Assembly: GCA_015062605.1 (NCBI GenBank)
Contig: SUUI01000007.1
Coordinates: forward strand, 1-64,000
DNA: 64,000 bases
Reading direction: 5' to 3'
Origin: Eggerthellaceae bacterium
GTDB taxonomy: Bacteria; Actinomycetota; Coriobacteriia; Coriobacteriales; Eggerthellaceae
Positions 1 through 9,937 of this stretch are shown here, one piece after another; the first letter of the stretch is position 1; each line of letters starts with the position of its first letter. Under the pieces are notes generated by a model. It made no database searches and was not told the DNA's origin. It was given only the letters and a program-made list of their open reading frames with translations. The translations under genes and the position numbers were made by a program.

Positions 1-32
1 GGAGCCCGCAAATAGAACCATGTGCTGTACGT

Positions 33-2765
33 TTACTTGTCGGCGGGACCAGAATGCTTAAGCGCTGCCTGGGCGGCCGCGAGACGGGCCAACGGGACGC
101 GATACGGAGAGCAGCTGACATAGTCGATGCCGATCTCACTAAACATCTTAACGGAATCGGGATCGCCGCCATGCTCACCACAGACGCCGCATACGATATC
201 CGGATTACCCTCGTGACCGAGCTCAACACCCATCTTAACGAGCTTCGCAACACCGGGATCGATGGTCGCGAACGGGTTGTACGGCAGAAGCTTCTTCTCA
301 AGGTACTGCGGAATGAACTCAGCTTCGACGTCGTCGCGGCTGAAGCCGAACGTAGTCTGCGTAAGGTCGTTGGTACCGAAACTGAAGAAATCGGCTTGCG
401 TAGCGATCTCGTCAGCAGTGACGGCAGCGCGCGGAAGCTCGATCATCGTGCCAATCGGGATATTCAAACCGATAGCATATTCCTCGGAAACCTCGGCGAT
501 AACGCTCTCAGCGGTTTCGCGGAGCAAAGCAAGCTCGTTGACAGTGGATACAAGCGGAATCATGATCTCGGGTTTTGGATCGAAACCTTCCTTGAGAAGC
601 TTGGCGCATGCCGTAGAGATGGCGCGAACCTGCATCTCGGGCAATACCGGGTACACGATGCCGAGACGGCAACCGCGAAGACCCAGCATCGGATTCTGCT
701 CGGCGAAGCTGTCGCACTTCTCCATGAATTCACGATGGGCTTCGATCACTTCGGGATCGGCACCCTGCTCTTCCATGCGGGCGATCTTAACTTCGATGGA
801 GCGGCCGTTCTCGAGGAACTCATGCAGCGGCGGATCAAGCAGACGCACGATAACAGGCAGGCCATCCATTGCCTTGAACATACCATAGAAATCACCGGTC
901 TGGGCCTCGAAGAGGTCATCAGTCGCCTTCTTGCGAATGTCCTCATCTTCGTTGAGGATGAACGACTGAATAATTTGCTTGCGGTCGCCCAAGAACATGT
1001 GCTCGGTGCGGCACAAACCGATGCCGCCTGCACCGAAGTCGCGGGAAAGCTGAGCGTCTTCGGGGTTGTCGGCATTCGCACGGACACCCATGGTGCGGAA
1101 CTCATCTGCCCACTCGAGAATCGTATCGAGATCGCCGGTAAGCTCTGGCTGAACGAGCTCGACTGCACCCAAGACGACAATACCGGTGGTACCGTCGATG
1201 GAGATCATATCGCCTTCCTTGATGACGATATCAGTACCGGTAACGGCAGCCTGCTTCTTCTCGGCATCGATCTTGAGAGCTTCGACGCCGCAGACGCACG
1301 GAGCGCCCATGCCACGGGCGATAACAGCCGCATGGCTGGTCTTGCCGCCATGGGAGGTCAGGATGCCCTCGGCAGCGATCATGCCTGCGAGGTCGTCAGG
1401 CGTGGTTTCCCAACGTACCAATACGACCTTACGTCCAGCCTCGGAAGCAGCAACAGCATCGGCGGCGGAGAAGACCGCCTCGCCGACTGCAGCACCCGGG
1501 CTTGCATTCAAGCCACGGGCCAGAACATCATAATCGGCATTCTTATCGAACTGTGGATGAAGCAACTGATCGAGCGCTTCGGGATCGACGCGGGTCACAG
1601 CCTCTTCCTTGGAGATCAGGCCTTCCCTCTCCATGTCGATGGCGATCTTCAAAGCAGCGGCAGCGGTACGTTTGCCGACACGCGTCTGAAGCATGTAGAG
1701 CTTGCCCTGCTCGATGGTGAACTCGATGTCCATCATGTCACGGAAATGGTTCTCGAGAAGAACGAAAATATCCTCGAGCTCTTGACCTGCAGCTTCAAGA
1801 CCCGGAGTGCTCTTGAGCTCTGCGATCGGGCTGGTGTTACGGATACCGGCTACAACATCCTCGCCCTGTGCATTGACCAGATAGTCGCCATAGTATTCCT
1901 TCGTGCCATCGGCAGCGTTACGCGTGAACGCAACACCCGTAGCGGACGTGTCGCCCTTGTTGCCGAAAACCATGCACTGCACGTTGACAGCGGTGCCAAG
2001 ATCATCGGCGATCTTGTTCTGCTTGCGATACAACGTGGCACGCGGGTTGTTCCAGCTGCCGAACACGGCTTCGATAGCGAGCTTCAGCTGATCCATCGGA
2101 TCTTGCGGGAATTGCACCGCCCCGTCGACAACGAGTTGCGGATACTCTTCAGCGCTCACGTTCTCGGAGAAGATAGCCTTGAACGATCCGACGAGCTCTT
2201 CGAGGTCTGATGCGGACAAATCCGTATCGGAAGCGGCGCCGCGCGCTTCCTTGAGGGTGGTGATGGCATGCTCGAACTTGTCACCATCGACACCCATGAC
2301 GACGTTGGAGAACATCTGAATGAAACGGCGATAGGAGTCCCACGCGAAGCGCGGATTCTCGGTCTGCTTGATGAGGCCTTTGATCGATTCGTCGTTCAAA
2401 CCGAGGTTCAAGACCGTGTCCATCATGCCGGGCATCGACATCGGTGCACCAGAGCGAACGGAAACGAGCAGTGGGTCTTCCGAGTCGCCGATCTTCTTAC
2501 CCATACGGGCTTCGAGATCCTCGCGATATGCTTTGATTTCGTCCAAAGCGCCTTCCGGCCAAGTATTGTCGGCATTCGCGTACTCCATGCACGTTTGACA
2601 GGTGATCGTGAAGCCTCCGGGAACCGGAAGACCGATGTTGGCCATCTCAGCCAAGTTGGCGCCCTTCCCTCCCAGGATCATCTTCATATCGGTATTGCCC
2701 TCGGTTACATTGTTGCCCTGTGCATCCCTGCCGAATGCATAGACACGCTTGACTTGATCAGCCAC
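33..2765 (-). CDS. ppdK: Pyruvate, phosphate dikinase
   Basis: Interconverts pyruvate + ATP + Pi and PEP + AMP + PPi in the cytoplasm. The 910-residue length is normal for the family. The N-terminal ATP-grasp part (about 1-350) has the GGKGANLAEM loop near residue 32. The phosphohistidine domain has GGKTSHAAV with catalytic His478 and the neighbouring Thr476 that regulatory proteins phosphorylate in known PPDKs. The C-terminal PEP/pyruvate barrel ends with the CGVCGEHGGDP catalytic-cysteine region. The start is GTG, preceded by AAAGGAG at good spacing. It lies 71 bases after glyS and may be read from the same transcript. No clear terminator is visible in the 32 bases left after the stop. Confidence 0.97.
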   Translation of the reverse strand: MADQVKRVYAFGRDAQGNNVTEGNTDMKMILGGKGANLAEMANIGLPVPGGFTITCQTCMEYANADNTWPEGALDEIKAYREDLEARMGKKIGDSEDPLLVSVRSGAPMSMPGMMDTVLNLGLNDESIKGLIKQTENPRFAWDSYRRFIQMFSNVVMGVDGDKFEHAITTLKEARGAASDTDLSASDLEELVGSFKAIFSENVSAEEYPQLVVDGAVQFPQDPMDQLKLAIEAVFGSWNNPRATLYRKQNKIADDLGTAVNVQCMVFGNKGDTSATGVAFTRNAADGTKEYYGDYLVNAQGEDVVAGIRNTSPIAELKSTPGLEAAGQELEDIFVLLENHFRDMMDIEFTIEQGKLYMLQTRVGKRTAAAALKIAIDMEREGLISKEEAVTRVDPEALDQLLHPQFDKNADYDVLARGLNASPGAAVGEAVFSAADAVAASEAGRKVVLVRWETTPDDLAGMIAAEGILTSHGGKTSHAAVIARGMGAPCVCGVEALKIDAEKKQAAVTGTDIVIKEGDMISIDGTTGIVVLGAVELVQPELTGDLDTILEWADEFRTMGVRANADNPEDAQLSRDFGAGGIGLCRTEHMFLGDRKQIIQSFILNEDEDIRKKATDDLFEAQTGDFYGMFKAMDGLPVIVRLLDPPLHEFLENGRSIEVKIARMEEQGADPEVIEAHREFMEKCDSFAEQNPMLGLRGCRLGIVYPVLPEMQVRAISTACAKLLKEGFDPKPEIMIPLVSTVNELALLRETAESVIAEVSEEYAIGLNIPIGTMIELPRAAVTADEIATQADFFSFGTNDLTQTTFGFSRDDVEAEFIPQYLEKKLLPYNPFATIDPGVAKLVKMGVELGHEGNPDIVCGVCGEHGGDPDSVKMFSEIGIDYVSCSPYRVPLARLAAAQAALKHSGPADK

Positions 2766-2836
2766 CTTACTCTCCTTTACGCTATGGTTTCCATTCCAGT
2801 CAAACTAATAAACAACCCAATCTTACACCATACGAA

Positions 2837-4921
2837 CTATGCCGTTTTCGCCATCTTGCCAAAGTCGGCAACATGCGCGAAGACGGCAACGAATCTATTC
2901 AGCAACTTCATGCGATTTGCACGAATGGACAAATCCTCATCCATGACCATCAAGCTATCGAAGAAGGTATCTATCGGCTTGCGAAGCGCAGCTAACTCGT
3001 CGAGCGCGCTTGCGTACGCATCCGAAGCTAAATCGTCAGAAATCGCCTTCTCCGCTTTTGCGATAGCATTCAGAAGATCTATCTCAACGTCGCAGAGCAG
3101 GCTTTCATTCACGTCGGTACCGCACGCCGCATCGCGAAGGTTGTTCGCGCGTGCATATGCGGTCGCAAGATCCTCGAAGGTGTCCGGATTCTCCGTACGC
3201 GCCTGCTCGAGTGCACGAGCACGTGCGATGATGGTTGCAGGCTCTTCGATACCGGTTGCAAGCACGGCATCGACCGTATCGGGCGAGCAACCGCCATCAC
3301 GCAACATGACCTTCGTGCGCGTGATAAAGAAGTCGATGACCTGCGCATACGTAGCATCGCGATCGAATTCGAGGCCGCCTTCCTCATAAATGGCGAGAGC
3401 ATCGTCGACAGCCTGCGAAAGCGAAATGCCCAAGCCAGCTTCGAGCATCGCGATGATGCCGATAGCTGCGCGACGAAGCGCGAAGGGGTCAGACGAACCG
3501 GTCGGGGCCTGACCGACTGCGAACAGGCCGCAGATCGTATCGATCTTATCCGCGGTTGCGACAATGCGCCCAACCGAAGAGGCGGGCAGCTCATCGCCTG
3601 CGAAACGCGGACGATAATGGTCGGCGATGGCTTGGGCCACCTGAGCGGTCTCCCCGCTTGCGGCGGCATAATACGAGCCCATGATGCCTTGCACCGATGT
3701 GAACTCCACAACCGCGCTTGTAACAAGGTCGGCCTTTGCGAGCAGTGCAGCGCGTTTCGCATCCTGAGTATTCGCTTCGTCGAAGCCGGCCATATCTGCA
3801 AGCTTGCCAGCCAGTGCGACCATGCGATTCGCCTTTGCCCGCATAGTGCCGAGCGCTTCCTGGAACACGACTTCATCGAGGCGATCCACATAGGCCTCGA
3901 GCGGTTGCTTTCGGTCCTCATCATAGAAGAACTTCGCGTCATAGAGACGGGCGGCGACGACACGTTGATTGCCGTCGATGATGTTTTCAGCGAACGCCGG
4001 GTCGCCATTCGAGGTGATGATGAACTTGTTCGCAAGACTGCCGTCTGCGTTGAATAGTGGGAAATAACGCTGATGGACGAGCATGGCGTCTACGGTGATT
4101 TCTTTCGGGACCTCCAAGAACAGCTCGTCGAAGGTGCCGACCATGGCGGTCGGATACTCGCACAGGTTCACAACCTCGGCCATCGTTTTCGCCGGTAGCT
4201 CGGCAACAAGACCTGTCTTCTCCTCTATGGCGGCAACCTGCTCGCGGATATCGCGCTCGCGACATTCCTCGTTTGGGGTTACAAATGCTCCCTTGATGGT
4301 CTTAAGCAGTTCCTTTGCCTCAGGCACTTCGAAGGGACCAGGGGCCAAGAAGCGATGACCGTAGGTGAGGTTGCTTGACGTAAGGCCGGCATACTGAATC
4401 GGAATAACATCGCCATCGAGCATGGCAAATAGCCAACGTACCGGACGGCTGAACTGTTCGTTCGTGTTGCCCCAACGTTGCGATTTAGGCCACTGGATGC
4501 CGTTGATGACACCCAAAAGGATGTCTGGCAACAGATCGATCGTCGGTACTGCCGGCGTATCAACACATGCGAACACGTATTCCGCACCATTATCTTCGCG
4601 GCGGATGAGGTCCTCGACAGCTACGCCCTTGCCACGTGCGAAGCCTGCAGCAGCCTTCGTCGGATTACCATCTGCGTCGAACGCAATGCGGCACGCGGGA
4701 CCGCGGAATTCTTCGTGCTTTGCACTCGTCTCGTCAGCGACATCTTTCGCAAGCATGATGATGCGCCTTGGTGTCGTGCGAACGATCACGCTATCGTACT
4801 CGATGTTGTTTTTCGCAAACGAAGTTTCAGCAAGCTTCTGGACCTGATCGATAGCATCGTGCAGATCGAATGCCGGGATCTCCTCGGTACCGATTTCGAA
4901 AGCAAGCGTCTTCTTAGTCAT
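2837..4921 (-). CDS. glyS: Glycyl-tRNA synthetase beta subunit
   Basis: Beta subunit of the bacterial alpha2beta2 glycyl-tRNA synthetase, which carries tRNA-recognition functions for charging tRNA-Gly. The chosen ATG gives 694 residues beginning [16 protein letters not shown], the standard GlyS N-terminus, and has GGGAGGAGG upstream. The frame stays open upstream into glyQ, but that extension (47 residues) has no GlyS similarity. The start overlaps the end of glyQ by 8 bases, so the two subunits are probably translationally coupled. The C-terminal third resembles the DALR-type anticodon-binding region (family knowledge). Most actinobacteria use a single-chain GlyRS, so the split enzyme is a useful lineage marker. 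Confidence 0.97.
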   Translation of the reverse strand: MTKKTLAFEIGTEEIPAFDLHDAIDQVQKLAETSFAKNNIEYDSVIVRTTPRRIIMLAKDVADETSAKHEEFRGPACRIAFDADGNPTKAAAGFARGKGVAVEDLIRREDNGAEYVFACVDTPAVPTIDLLPDILLGVINGIQWPKSQRWGNTNEQFSRPVRWLFAMLDGDVIPIQYAGLTSSNLTYGHRFLAPGPFEVPEAKELLKTIKGAFVTPNEECRERDIREQVAAIEEKTGLVAELPAKTMAEVVNLCEYPTAMVGTFDELFLEVPKEITVDAMLVHQRYFPLFNADGSLANKFIITSNGDPAFAENIIDGNQRVVAARLYDAKFFYDEDRKQPLEAYVDRLDEVVFQEALGTMRAKANRMVALAGKLADMAGFDEANTQDAKRAALLAKADLVTSAVVEFTSVQGIMGSYYAAASGETAQVAQAIADHYRPRFAGDELPASSVGRIVATADKIDTICGLFAVGQAPTGSSDPFALRRAAIGIIAMLEAGLGISLSQAVDDALAIYEEGGLEFDRDATYAQVIDFFITRTKVMLRDGGCSPDTVDAVLATGIEEPATIIARARALEQARTENPDTFEDLATAYARANNLRDAACGTDVNESLLCDVEIDLLNAIAKAEKAISDDLASDAYASALDELAALRKPIDTFFDSLMVMDEDLSIRANRMKLLNRFVAVFAHVADFGKMAKTA

Positions 4922-5858
4922 TTGAGGCCTCCTCCCCTTCGCAGGAAGCAAGCTCTTTGTTGACCACATGCTCCAGATAGCTTGCACAGCAAGCCTTAGC
5001 GATCGTGCGTACGCGCAGGATGTACCCCATGCGCTCCGTGGCAGAAATGACACCACGCGCATCTAAGAGATTGAAAGCATGCGAGCACTTCAGGACGTAA
5101 TCATACGCAGGCAGCGGAAGACCCGCCTCGAGCACGCGGTTGCACTCAGCCTCGTAGCGGTCGAACTCACCGAAAAGGAAATCGGTGTCCGCGACTTCGA
5201 AGTTGTAAGCTGAGAACTCGCGCTCGTTCTCCAAGAACACATCGCCATACGTGAAGGTTAGACCGTCATCGGAACGGCTCCAAACGATGTCGTACACGGA
5301 ATCGACGCCTTGGATGTACATGGTAAGACGCTCGAGACCATAGGTGATTTCGGCAGGAACAGGACGGCATTCGAAACCTCCAACCTGCTGGAAGTACGTG
5401 AATTGCGTCACTTCCATTCCATCGATCCATACTTCCCAGCCAAGGCCCCATGCGCCGAGCGTGGGGCTTTCCCAGTCATCCTCGACGAAACGCACATCGT
5501 GCTCTTCGACCTTGATGCCGATAGCGCGCAGACTATCAAGATAGAGTTCCTGCACATCATCGGGCGAAGGCTTCAGGATGACCTGGAACTGATAGTAGTG
5601 TTGCAGGCGGTTGGGGTTCTCGCCATAACGTCCATCAGTCGGACGGCGGGACGGCTGCACGTAGGCCGTGCGCCATGCCCCGGGCCCAAGCGAACGGAGC
5701 GTCGTAGCGGTATGGAACGTGCCCGCTCCGACTTCATTGTCATACGGTTGCAAAACGACGCAGCCGAGGTCGGCCCAGTACTGCTCCAACCTCAAGATCA
5801 CATCTTGGAATGTTGGAGGCAGTGCCGTTTTGTTCTCAATCAACTCTTGGTTCGGCAT
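4914..5858 (-). CDS. glyQ: Glycyl-tRNA synthetase alpha subunit
   Basis: Catalytic class II subunit that activates glycine and transfers it to tRNA-Gly together with GlyS. The 314 residues include the near-invariant early segment [19 protein letters not shown], then [20 protein letters not shown] and the [17 protein letters not shown] block, all diagnostic of GlyQ. The ribosome site is weak (AAGGA rather far from the ATG). The gene begins 65 bases after lepB stops and overlaps glyS, giving a glyQ-glyS unit followed by ppdK. No T-box-like leader is visible in the short upstream gap. Confidence 0.97.
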   Translation of the reverse strand: MPNQELIENKTALPPTFQDVILRLEQYWADLGCVVLQPYDNEVGAGTFHTATTLRSLGPGAWRTAYVQPSRRPTDGRYGENPNRLQHYYQFQVILKPSPDDVQELYLDSLRAIGIKVEEHDVRFVEDDWESPTLGAWGLGWEVWIDGMEVTQFTYFQQVGGFECRPVPAEITYGLERLTMYIQGVDSVYDIVWSRSDDGLTFTYGDVFLENEREFSAYNFEVADTDFLFGEFDRYEAECNRVLEAGLPLPAYDYVLKCSHAFNLLDARGVISATERMGYILRVRTIAKACCASYLEHVVNKELASCEGEEASND

Positions 5859-5923
5859 CTCGTACTCTATTTCCTTTCCCTCTTATCGTGTATACGGAAA
5901 ACCAGGCTCTCCGCATGCATTCC

Positions 5924-6487
5924 CTATTTCAATACGCCGGCGTTTTCTATCGGCCAATACACGAAGGCGCCACGCCCAATGACGGAATCGAGGCTGATGG
6001 CGCCAAAGTATCGTGAATCCTGTGAGTTGGTACGATTATCACCCATCACCCAAATATATCCTTCGGGAACCGTGTACGGATAGGTCACCGTCCTCGAGTT
6101 CAGCGGATATGTGGGACGATCGTTAGTATAGGGCTCATCGAGCGCCACGCCGTCAACAACGACCTTGCCATCGATAAGATCAACCGTTTGACCGCCAACT
6201 GCGATGCAGCGTTTAATGAGATGGCGCCCTTCGACATTCATATCATCGAAGACGACGATATCTCCCGGCTGGGGATCGCGCAAATAATAGCTAACCTTCT
6301 CAGCAAGCACCATGTCGTCGGTCATGATGGTGGTCTCCATGGAACCGGAGGGTATGCGATACGGTTGGAAGATGAAGACATGAAGAAGCCAGACGACGAA
6401 TAAGACGCCTGCAATCAATAATAAGAATTCGAGGATGCCGCGAGCGCGGGATCGTTCGGGTGGCACGGCGTGCTGCCCTTGATCCAT
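5924..6487 (-). CDS. lepB: Signal peptidase I
   Basis: Membrane serine protease that removes signal peptides from exported proteins. With the ATG at 6487 the product is 187 residues: a short basic cytoplasmic end, one membrane helix (about 18-41), then the PSGSM box with nucleophile Ser49 and the general-base Lys92 in IKRCIAVGG. The MGDNRTNSQDSRYFG box lies near the C-terminus. A GTG 11 codons upstream is in frame but has no ribosome site, while AGGA precedes the ATG. The gene follows trmD by 105 bases, in an order (rpsP-rimM-trmD-lepB) common in Gram-positive bacteria. Confidence 0.95.
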   Translation of the reverse strand: MDQGQHAVPPERSRARGILEFLLLIAGVLFVVWLLHVFIFQPYRIPSGSMETTIMTDDMVLAEKVSYYLRDPQPGDIVVFDDMNVEGRHLIKRCIAVGGQTVDLIDGKVVVDGVALDEPYTNDRPTYPLNSRTVTYPYTVPEGYIWVMGDNRTNSQDSRYFGAISLDSVIGRGAFVYWPIENAGVLK

Positions 6488-6592
6488 GCGAGCACCAATC
6501 CTTTCATCGAAACAGTTCACGCCAAAAATGCTGGTGCGAACTCAGCGCATAAAACTCCTAGTTTGCATAATAACGCTTGGGATTGTGAGCTT

Positions 6593-7315
6593 TTATCGGT
6601 GCTCCAAGTTTTGCAGAAAAACACAGTCAGCGGCGCTCAAATCCGCGCCTTCTAATAGGTCTGGACGAAGCTGTGCCGTGCGGGCAAGACTCATCTCGCG
6701 ACGCCATTTGTCGATGGCGGCATGATTGCCCGACAACAACACCTCGGGCACATCGAGCCCACGATAGCTTGCGGGCCGTGTGTATTGAGGGTACTCGAGC
6801 AGATTTCCGGAAAAACTCTCCTCGATGGGGCCGAGGGAGTCCCCTAAAACTCCATCGATCTTTCGGACAACCGCATCGATGACGACCATGCTCGCAAGCT
6901 CGCCGCTTGTAAGAACGTAATCGCCGATGGAAAGCACGCGATCGGCAAGCGTGTACGCACGCTCATCTATGCCCTCATAGTGACCACAGATAAAGGCAAG
7001 ATGCTCCTTTTCCGATAGCTCGCTTGCTACCTCATCCGTGAAACGTTCACCCGTAGGAGCGAGGAAGATGACGTAGGGATCAGAATCCGCGAACAGCTCA
7101 TCGTACGCCTCGAAAATGGGCTCGCATTTCATAATGAGACCGTGTCCTCCGCCATACGGGTCATCATCGGTCGTACGATGCCTGTCATGCGTCCAATCTC
7201 GGAGGTCGTGCGTGTGAAACTCGAGCAGGCCCTTCTCTTGCGCAATGCGCATCATCGACGTGTTCATCACGGAATCGAACATCTCTGGAAACGTTGTCAG
7301 GGCTTCAATCCGCAT
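6593..7315 (-). CDS. trmD: tRNA (guanine-N1)-methyltransferase
   Basis: SPOUT-class (trefoil knot) enzyme that makes m1G37 in tRNAs using S-adenosylmethionine, which prevents +1 frameshifting. The 240 residues start MRIEALTTFPEMF and contain the DDDPYGGGHGL substrate loop, the ICGHYEGIDER and SIGDYVLTSGELA knot segments, and the RPASYRGLDVPEVLLSGNH C-terminal domain. All of these are typical TrmD features. It begins 11 bases after rimM, consistent with one ribosome-maturation operon. Confidence 0.97.
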   Translation of the reverse strand: MRIEALTTFPEMFDSVMNTSMMRIAQEKGLLEFHTHDLRDWTHDRHRTTDDDPYGGGHGLIMKCEPIFEAYDELFADSDPYVIFLAPTGERFTDEVASELSEKEHLAFICGHYEGIDERAYTLADRVLSIGDYVLTSGELASMVVIDAVVRKIDGVLGDSLGPIEESFSGNLLEYPQYTRPASYRGLDVPEVLLSGNHAAIDKWRREMSLARTAQLRPDLLEGADLSAADCVFLQNLEHR

Positions 7316-7326
7316 ACGATAACCTT

Positions 7327-7851
7327 CTATAGCTCCAACAGACCCTTGGGAATCGCAGTATAGACGATATGCGCATCCTCATCGATGCCTGTTACGAACT
7401 CGTCCACATAGGGAATCAAAACATCGCTTTTCCCCATAGCAGGGCAATCGATCACGAGGAGATCCTGCGCAGGATTGGATACGACATCGGTTACGCTACC
7501 GAGCTCCCCGAAACCATCGTCGACAATCGTGAAGCCGAGAAGCAGAAGCCCAGCGCTTTCGAGAGCATCGCTTGAAAGCTCATCCGTATCGATTAGGCAA
7601 TGCGAACCGACCATATTGATCATCTGCTGCATGGTTGTAAACGAATCGAACGTGACCGATGCGGACATGTCGTGTATTCCCTCTATCGAAATGATGCGCG
7701 CAGAGCGCGGGCAATCGATACGAGGCGGGACGAAGCGAAGCTCCATCCCCTCTTCAAGGAAAAAAGAAAGGCCCGTTGTGCAACGCACAACGAACCCTCC
7801 GATTTGGGTCTTCGTTTTCGTCAGAAGCGCAACGTCAGCCCATGCTTGCAT
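7327..7851 (-). CDS. rimM: 16S rRNA processing protein RimM
   Basis: Ribosome-maturation factor that binds S19 and the 30S head during assembly. The 174 residues comprise an N-terminal RimM barrel (about 1-85) with the GGFVVR segment, then a PRC-barrel domain whose QDLLVID and VLIPYVDEFVTGID strands are visible near the C-terminus. The middle is less conserved than usual, so the call rests partly on position between khpA and trmD. It follows khpA with no gap (start at 7851, khpA stop at 7852) and precedes trmD by 11 bases. Confidence 0.9.
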   Translation of the reverse strand: MQAWADVALLTKTKTQIGGFVVRCTTGLSFFLEEGMELRFVPPRIDCPRSARIISIEGIHDMSASVTFDSFTTMQQMINMVGSHCLIDTDELSSDALESAGLLLLGFTIVDDGFGELGSVTDVVSNPAQDLLVIDCPAMGKSDVLIPYVDEFVTGIDEDAHIVYTAIPKGLLEL

Positions 7852-8106
7852 TTAATCAAGCAGCTCGACTTCGGCATGATACCCTTCACGCGAAGCAGAA
7901 GCGCGAGCAAGAGTGCGAATCGCCTTGATCAAACGACCCTGACGGCCGATGACTTTGCCAGCATCCTCGGGATTAACACGGAGCTCGACGTAAATCGTGG
8001 CATCCGCTTCTTCCTCATATGTCATCTGGAAATCATCCGGATAGTCGAGGAGCGGGCGCACGATGGCTTCTACTAAACCGCCAATTTCGGCAGGCAGATC
8101 TTGCAT
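7852..8106 (-). CDS. khpA: KH-domain RNA-binding protein KhpA
   Basis: Small single-KH protein of the KhpA/YlqC family, which binds RNA and in Firmicutes pairs with KhpB to influence cell division and elongation. The 84 residues end in a KH fold whose loop is GKVIGRQG (GxxG type), followed by the RLIKAIRTLARA helix. The position directly after rpsP (4 bases) and directly before rimM is the standard location. It is present in one copy here; no khpB/jag partner is in the window. Confidence 0.93.
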   Translation of the reverse strand: MQDLPAEIGGLVEAIVRPLLDYPDDFQMTYEEEADATIYVELRVNPEDAGKVIGRQGRLIKAIRTLARASASREGYHAEVELLD

Positions 8107-8110
8107 GGCT

Positions 8111-8356
8111 TTATGCTTCCTTGCGAGCCTGCTCGATCAGACGGGCAACGGTGTCAGTCGGCTGGGCACCATTTTCGAGCCAAGCATCGACCTTCTCCAT
8201 ATCAAGGGAAACGAAAGCAGGGTCGGTGCAGGGATTGTAGCGACCGACTTCTTCGATAAAACGACCATCGCGGCGAGCGCGAGCATCAGCAACGACAACA
8301 CGATAATACGGACGCTTCTTTGCACCGTGACGTGCAAGGCGGATCTTAACAGCCAT
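8111..8356 (-). CDS. rpsP: 30S ribosomal protein S16
   Basis: Ribosomal protein of the small subunit body. The ATG at 8356 gives 81 residues starting [18 protein letters not shown], the conserved S16 N-terminus, with AAAGGAG nine bases upstream. Earlier in-frame starts would add 26 residues unlike any S16. A strong sigma70-type promoter (8422-8450) and a leader stem-loop (8386-8403) precede it. It is therefore probably the first gene of the rpsP-khpA-rimM-trmD-lepB unit and independently transcribed from ffh. Confidence 0.97.
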   Translation of the reverse strand: MAVKIRLARHGAKKRPYYRVVVADARARRDGRFIEEVGRYNPCTDPAFVSLDMEKVDAWLENGAQPTDTVARLIEQARKEA

Positions 8357-8385
8357 GAAGGTGAACTCCTTTTGATATCTCTTAC

Positions 8386-8403
8386 GAGGGAACCCTTTCC
8401 CTC
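8386..8403 (-). promoter_or_regulatory. rpsP leader stem-loop
   Basis: On the minus strand GAGGGAA and TTCCCTC form a perfect 7-bp stem around a 4-base loop. It lies about 30 bases before the rpsP ATG and just after the predicted transcription start. There is no T-run, so it is not a terminator. A role in mRNA stability or autoregulation is inference. Confidence 0.5.
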
Positions 8404-8421
8404 TGAAAACAGCAACTATAT

Positions 8422-8450
8422 AGTATAGGTCCACGAAATGCTTTTTTCAA
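8422..8450 (-). promoter_or_regulatory. Sigma70-type promoter for rpsP operon
   Basis: The minus strand reads TTGAAA, 17 bases, TATACT (-35 at 8450-8445, -10 at 8427-8422), followed by a leader of roughly 60 bases to rpsP. Both hexamers are close to consensus with ideal spacing. The site sits in the 135-base gap after ffh, at the place where a ribosomal/tRNA-modification operon would begin. Confidence 0.75.
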
Positions 8451-8491
8451 GAAGCCTTTCGCTAATGTACATAAATCGGGCGAACATACCC

Positions 8492-9904
8492 CTACTGGGA
8501 ATCGATCATATCCTGGATCTTGCGCAAGTCGGACATGCTCATGCCGCCACCTAGCATTCCTCGCGAACCTCTCCTCTTCTTTTTCTTGCCTTTCTTACCG
8601 CGACCGCCGGCCTCGCCGAACGCCGGCATCATCTTCTTCATCATCTTCTTCGTCTCATTGAATTTCTTGATGAGCTGGTTCACATCACTCACCTGAACGC
8701 CCGCCCCGCGGGCGATCCTTGCACGGCGGGAACCGTTCAAGATCTCCGGCTTCTGGCGCTCCTCCTTCGTCATGGAATTGATGATGACGACCATGTCATC
8801 GATAGCATGCTCATCGACTTCGCCCCTGCTTAAGGCGCGATCGCCGCCAGGCAATGCGGAGATCAGCTTCGAAACGCCACCGATCTTGTTGATCTTCTTC
8901 TGCATCTCGAGAAAATCGTCGAGCGTCAACCTCGCGCGCAAAAGGCGTTCGGCTTCCTCTTCATCCTCTTGATCTTGTTTGAGCTTCGCAGCTGTCTCGA
9001 TAAGGCTCACCATGTCGCCCATACCGAGGATTCGCTTCGCCATGCGATCGGGATGGAATTCCTCAAGTGAATCGGGTTTCTCACCTGAAGAGATGAACTT
9101 GATCGGCTTGCCAGTCACTTCGCGGATGGAAAGCGCACCGCCACCTCGTGCGTCGCCATCCATCTTAGACATGATCACGCCATCGAAGTCGACACGCTCT
9201 GAAAAAGCCGTCACCACGTTGACGACATCTTGGCCCGTCATCGCATCGACGACCATAAGCACCTGGTCGGGTTTCGTAGCATCCTTGATGGACTGTGCTT
9301 CCTCCATCATCTCCTCATCGACATGCAAGCGACCCGCCGTATCGATGATGACCACATCGCGTAAGGTATCGATGGCCTCTTGAATGCTTGCCTTCGCGAT
9401 TCCCACGGGATCTTTGCCATCGCCGCGGAAGACTTTGACACCGATCTCGGAACCGAGTGTTTCGAGCTGATCCGCAGCAGCAGGACGATAGACGTCGCAT
9501 GCCGCGAGCAACGGGACATGTCCCTGCTCTTTCAAACGATATGCGAGCTTCGCTGCAGCAGTGGTTTTACCCGAGCCTTGAAGGCCGACGAGCATGATGA
9601 CGCCGGGGATGCGGCTCCCCAAAACGAGCTTGGAATCGCTTCGGCCAAGAAGCTCTGTGAGTTCGTCGAGCACGACCTTTATGACGTTTTGCGCGGGAGT
9701 CAACGATTCTAAGACCTCGACGGTAAGGCAGCGCTCCTTCGTCTTAGCGATGAATGATTTGACCACTTTGAAATTAACATCGGCCTCAAGAAGAGCGATG
9801 CGGATCTCCCGCATGGCGAAGTTAATGTCTTCCTCATTCAAGCGGCCTTTGCCGCGCAGGCCAGAAAAAATGCCTTGCAATCGTTCGGAAAGGCTCTCTA
9901 ACAT
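8492..9904 (-). CDS. ffh: Signal recognition particle protein Ffh
   Basis: SRP54 GTPase that binds 4.5S/SRP RNA and signal sequences and delivers nascent membrane proteins to FtsY. The 470 residues show an N domain (1-90), a G domain with GLQGSGKTTAAAKLA and the DTAGRLHVDEEMM, TKMDGDARGG and SSGEKPDSLEEFHPDR motifs, then the M domain. The C-terminal M domain is rich in Lys and Met with an unusually basic KKGKKKKRRGSRG run and a short GGGMSMS tail. It is encoded 33 bases after ftsY, so the SRP protein and its receptor are co-transcribed. Confidence 0.98.
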   Translation of the reverse strand: MLESLSERLQGIFSGLRGKGRLNEEDINFAMREIRIALLEADVNFKVVKSFIAKTKERCLTVEVLESLTPAQNVIKVVLDELTELLGRSDSKLVLGSRIPGVIMLVGLQGSGKTTAAAKLAYRLKEQGHVPLLAACDVYRPAAADQLETLGSEIGVKVFRGDGKDPVGIAKASIQEAIDTLRDVVIIDTAGRLHVDEEMMEEAQSIKDATKPDQVLMVVDAMTGQDVVNVVTAFSERVDFDGVIMSKMDGDARGGGALSIREVTGKPIKFISSGEKPDSLEEFHPDRMAKRILGMGDMVSLIETAAKLKQDQEDEEEAERLLRARLTLDDFLEMQKKINKIGGVSKLISALPGGDRALSRGEVDEHAIDDMVVIINSMTKEERQKPEILNGSRRARIARGAGVQVSDVNQLIKKFNETKKMMKKMMPAFGEAGGRGKKGKKKKRRGSRGMLGGGMSMSDLRKIQDMIDSQ

Positions 9905-9937
9905 GAAAAACTCCTTATCGTTTCTTATTGCGCTTGG

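Noticed and set aside
54-2210. 718-codon open frame on the plus strand opposite ppdK
   Set aside because: It mirrors the ppdK codons in an antisense frame, has no recognisable domain or ribosome site, and ppdK itself is unmistakable. Long antisense frames are common opposite genes with this codon use.
2766-2836. TTGACT on the minus strand before ppdK as a -35 box
   Set aside because: At 17-18 bases the -10 would coincide with the TAAAGG of the ribosome site, leaving no leader, so I do not call a promoter.
2268-3389. 373-codon plus-strand frame spanning the ppdK/glyS junction
   Set aside because: Antisense to two real genes and a short gap; composition is shadow-like and no start signal is present.
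5859-5923. Possible T-box or other riboswitch before glyQ (also considered before thrS and valS)
   Set aside because: The gaps are too short (65, 113 and 19 bases) and lack the specifier loop and the conserved T-box sequence.
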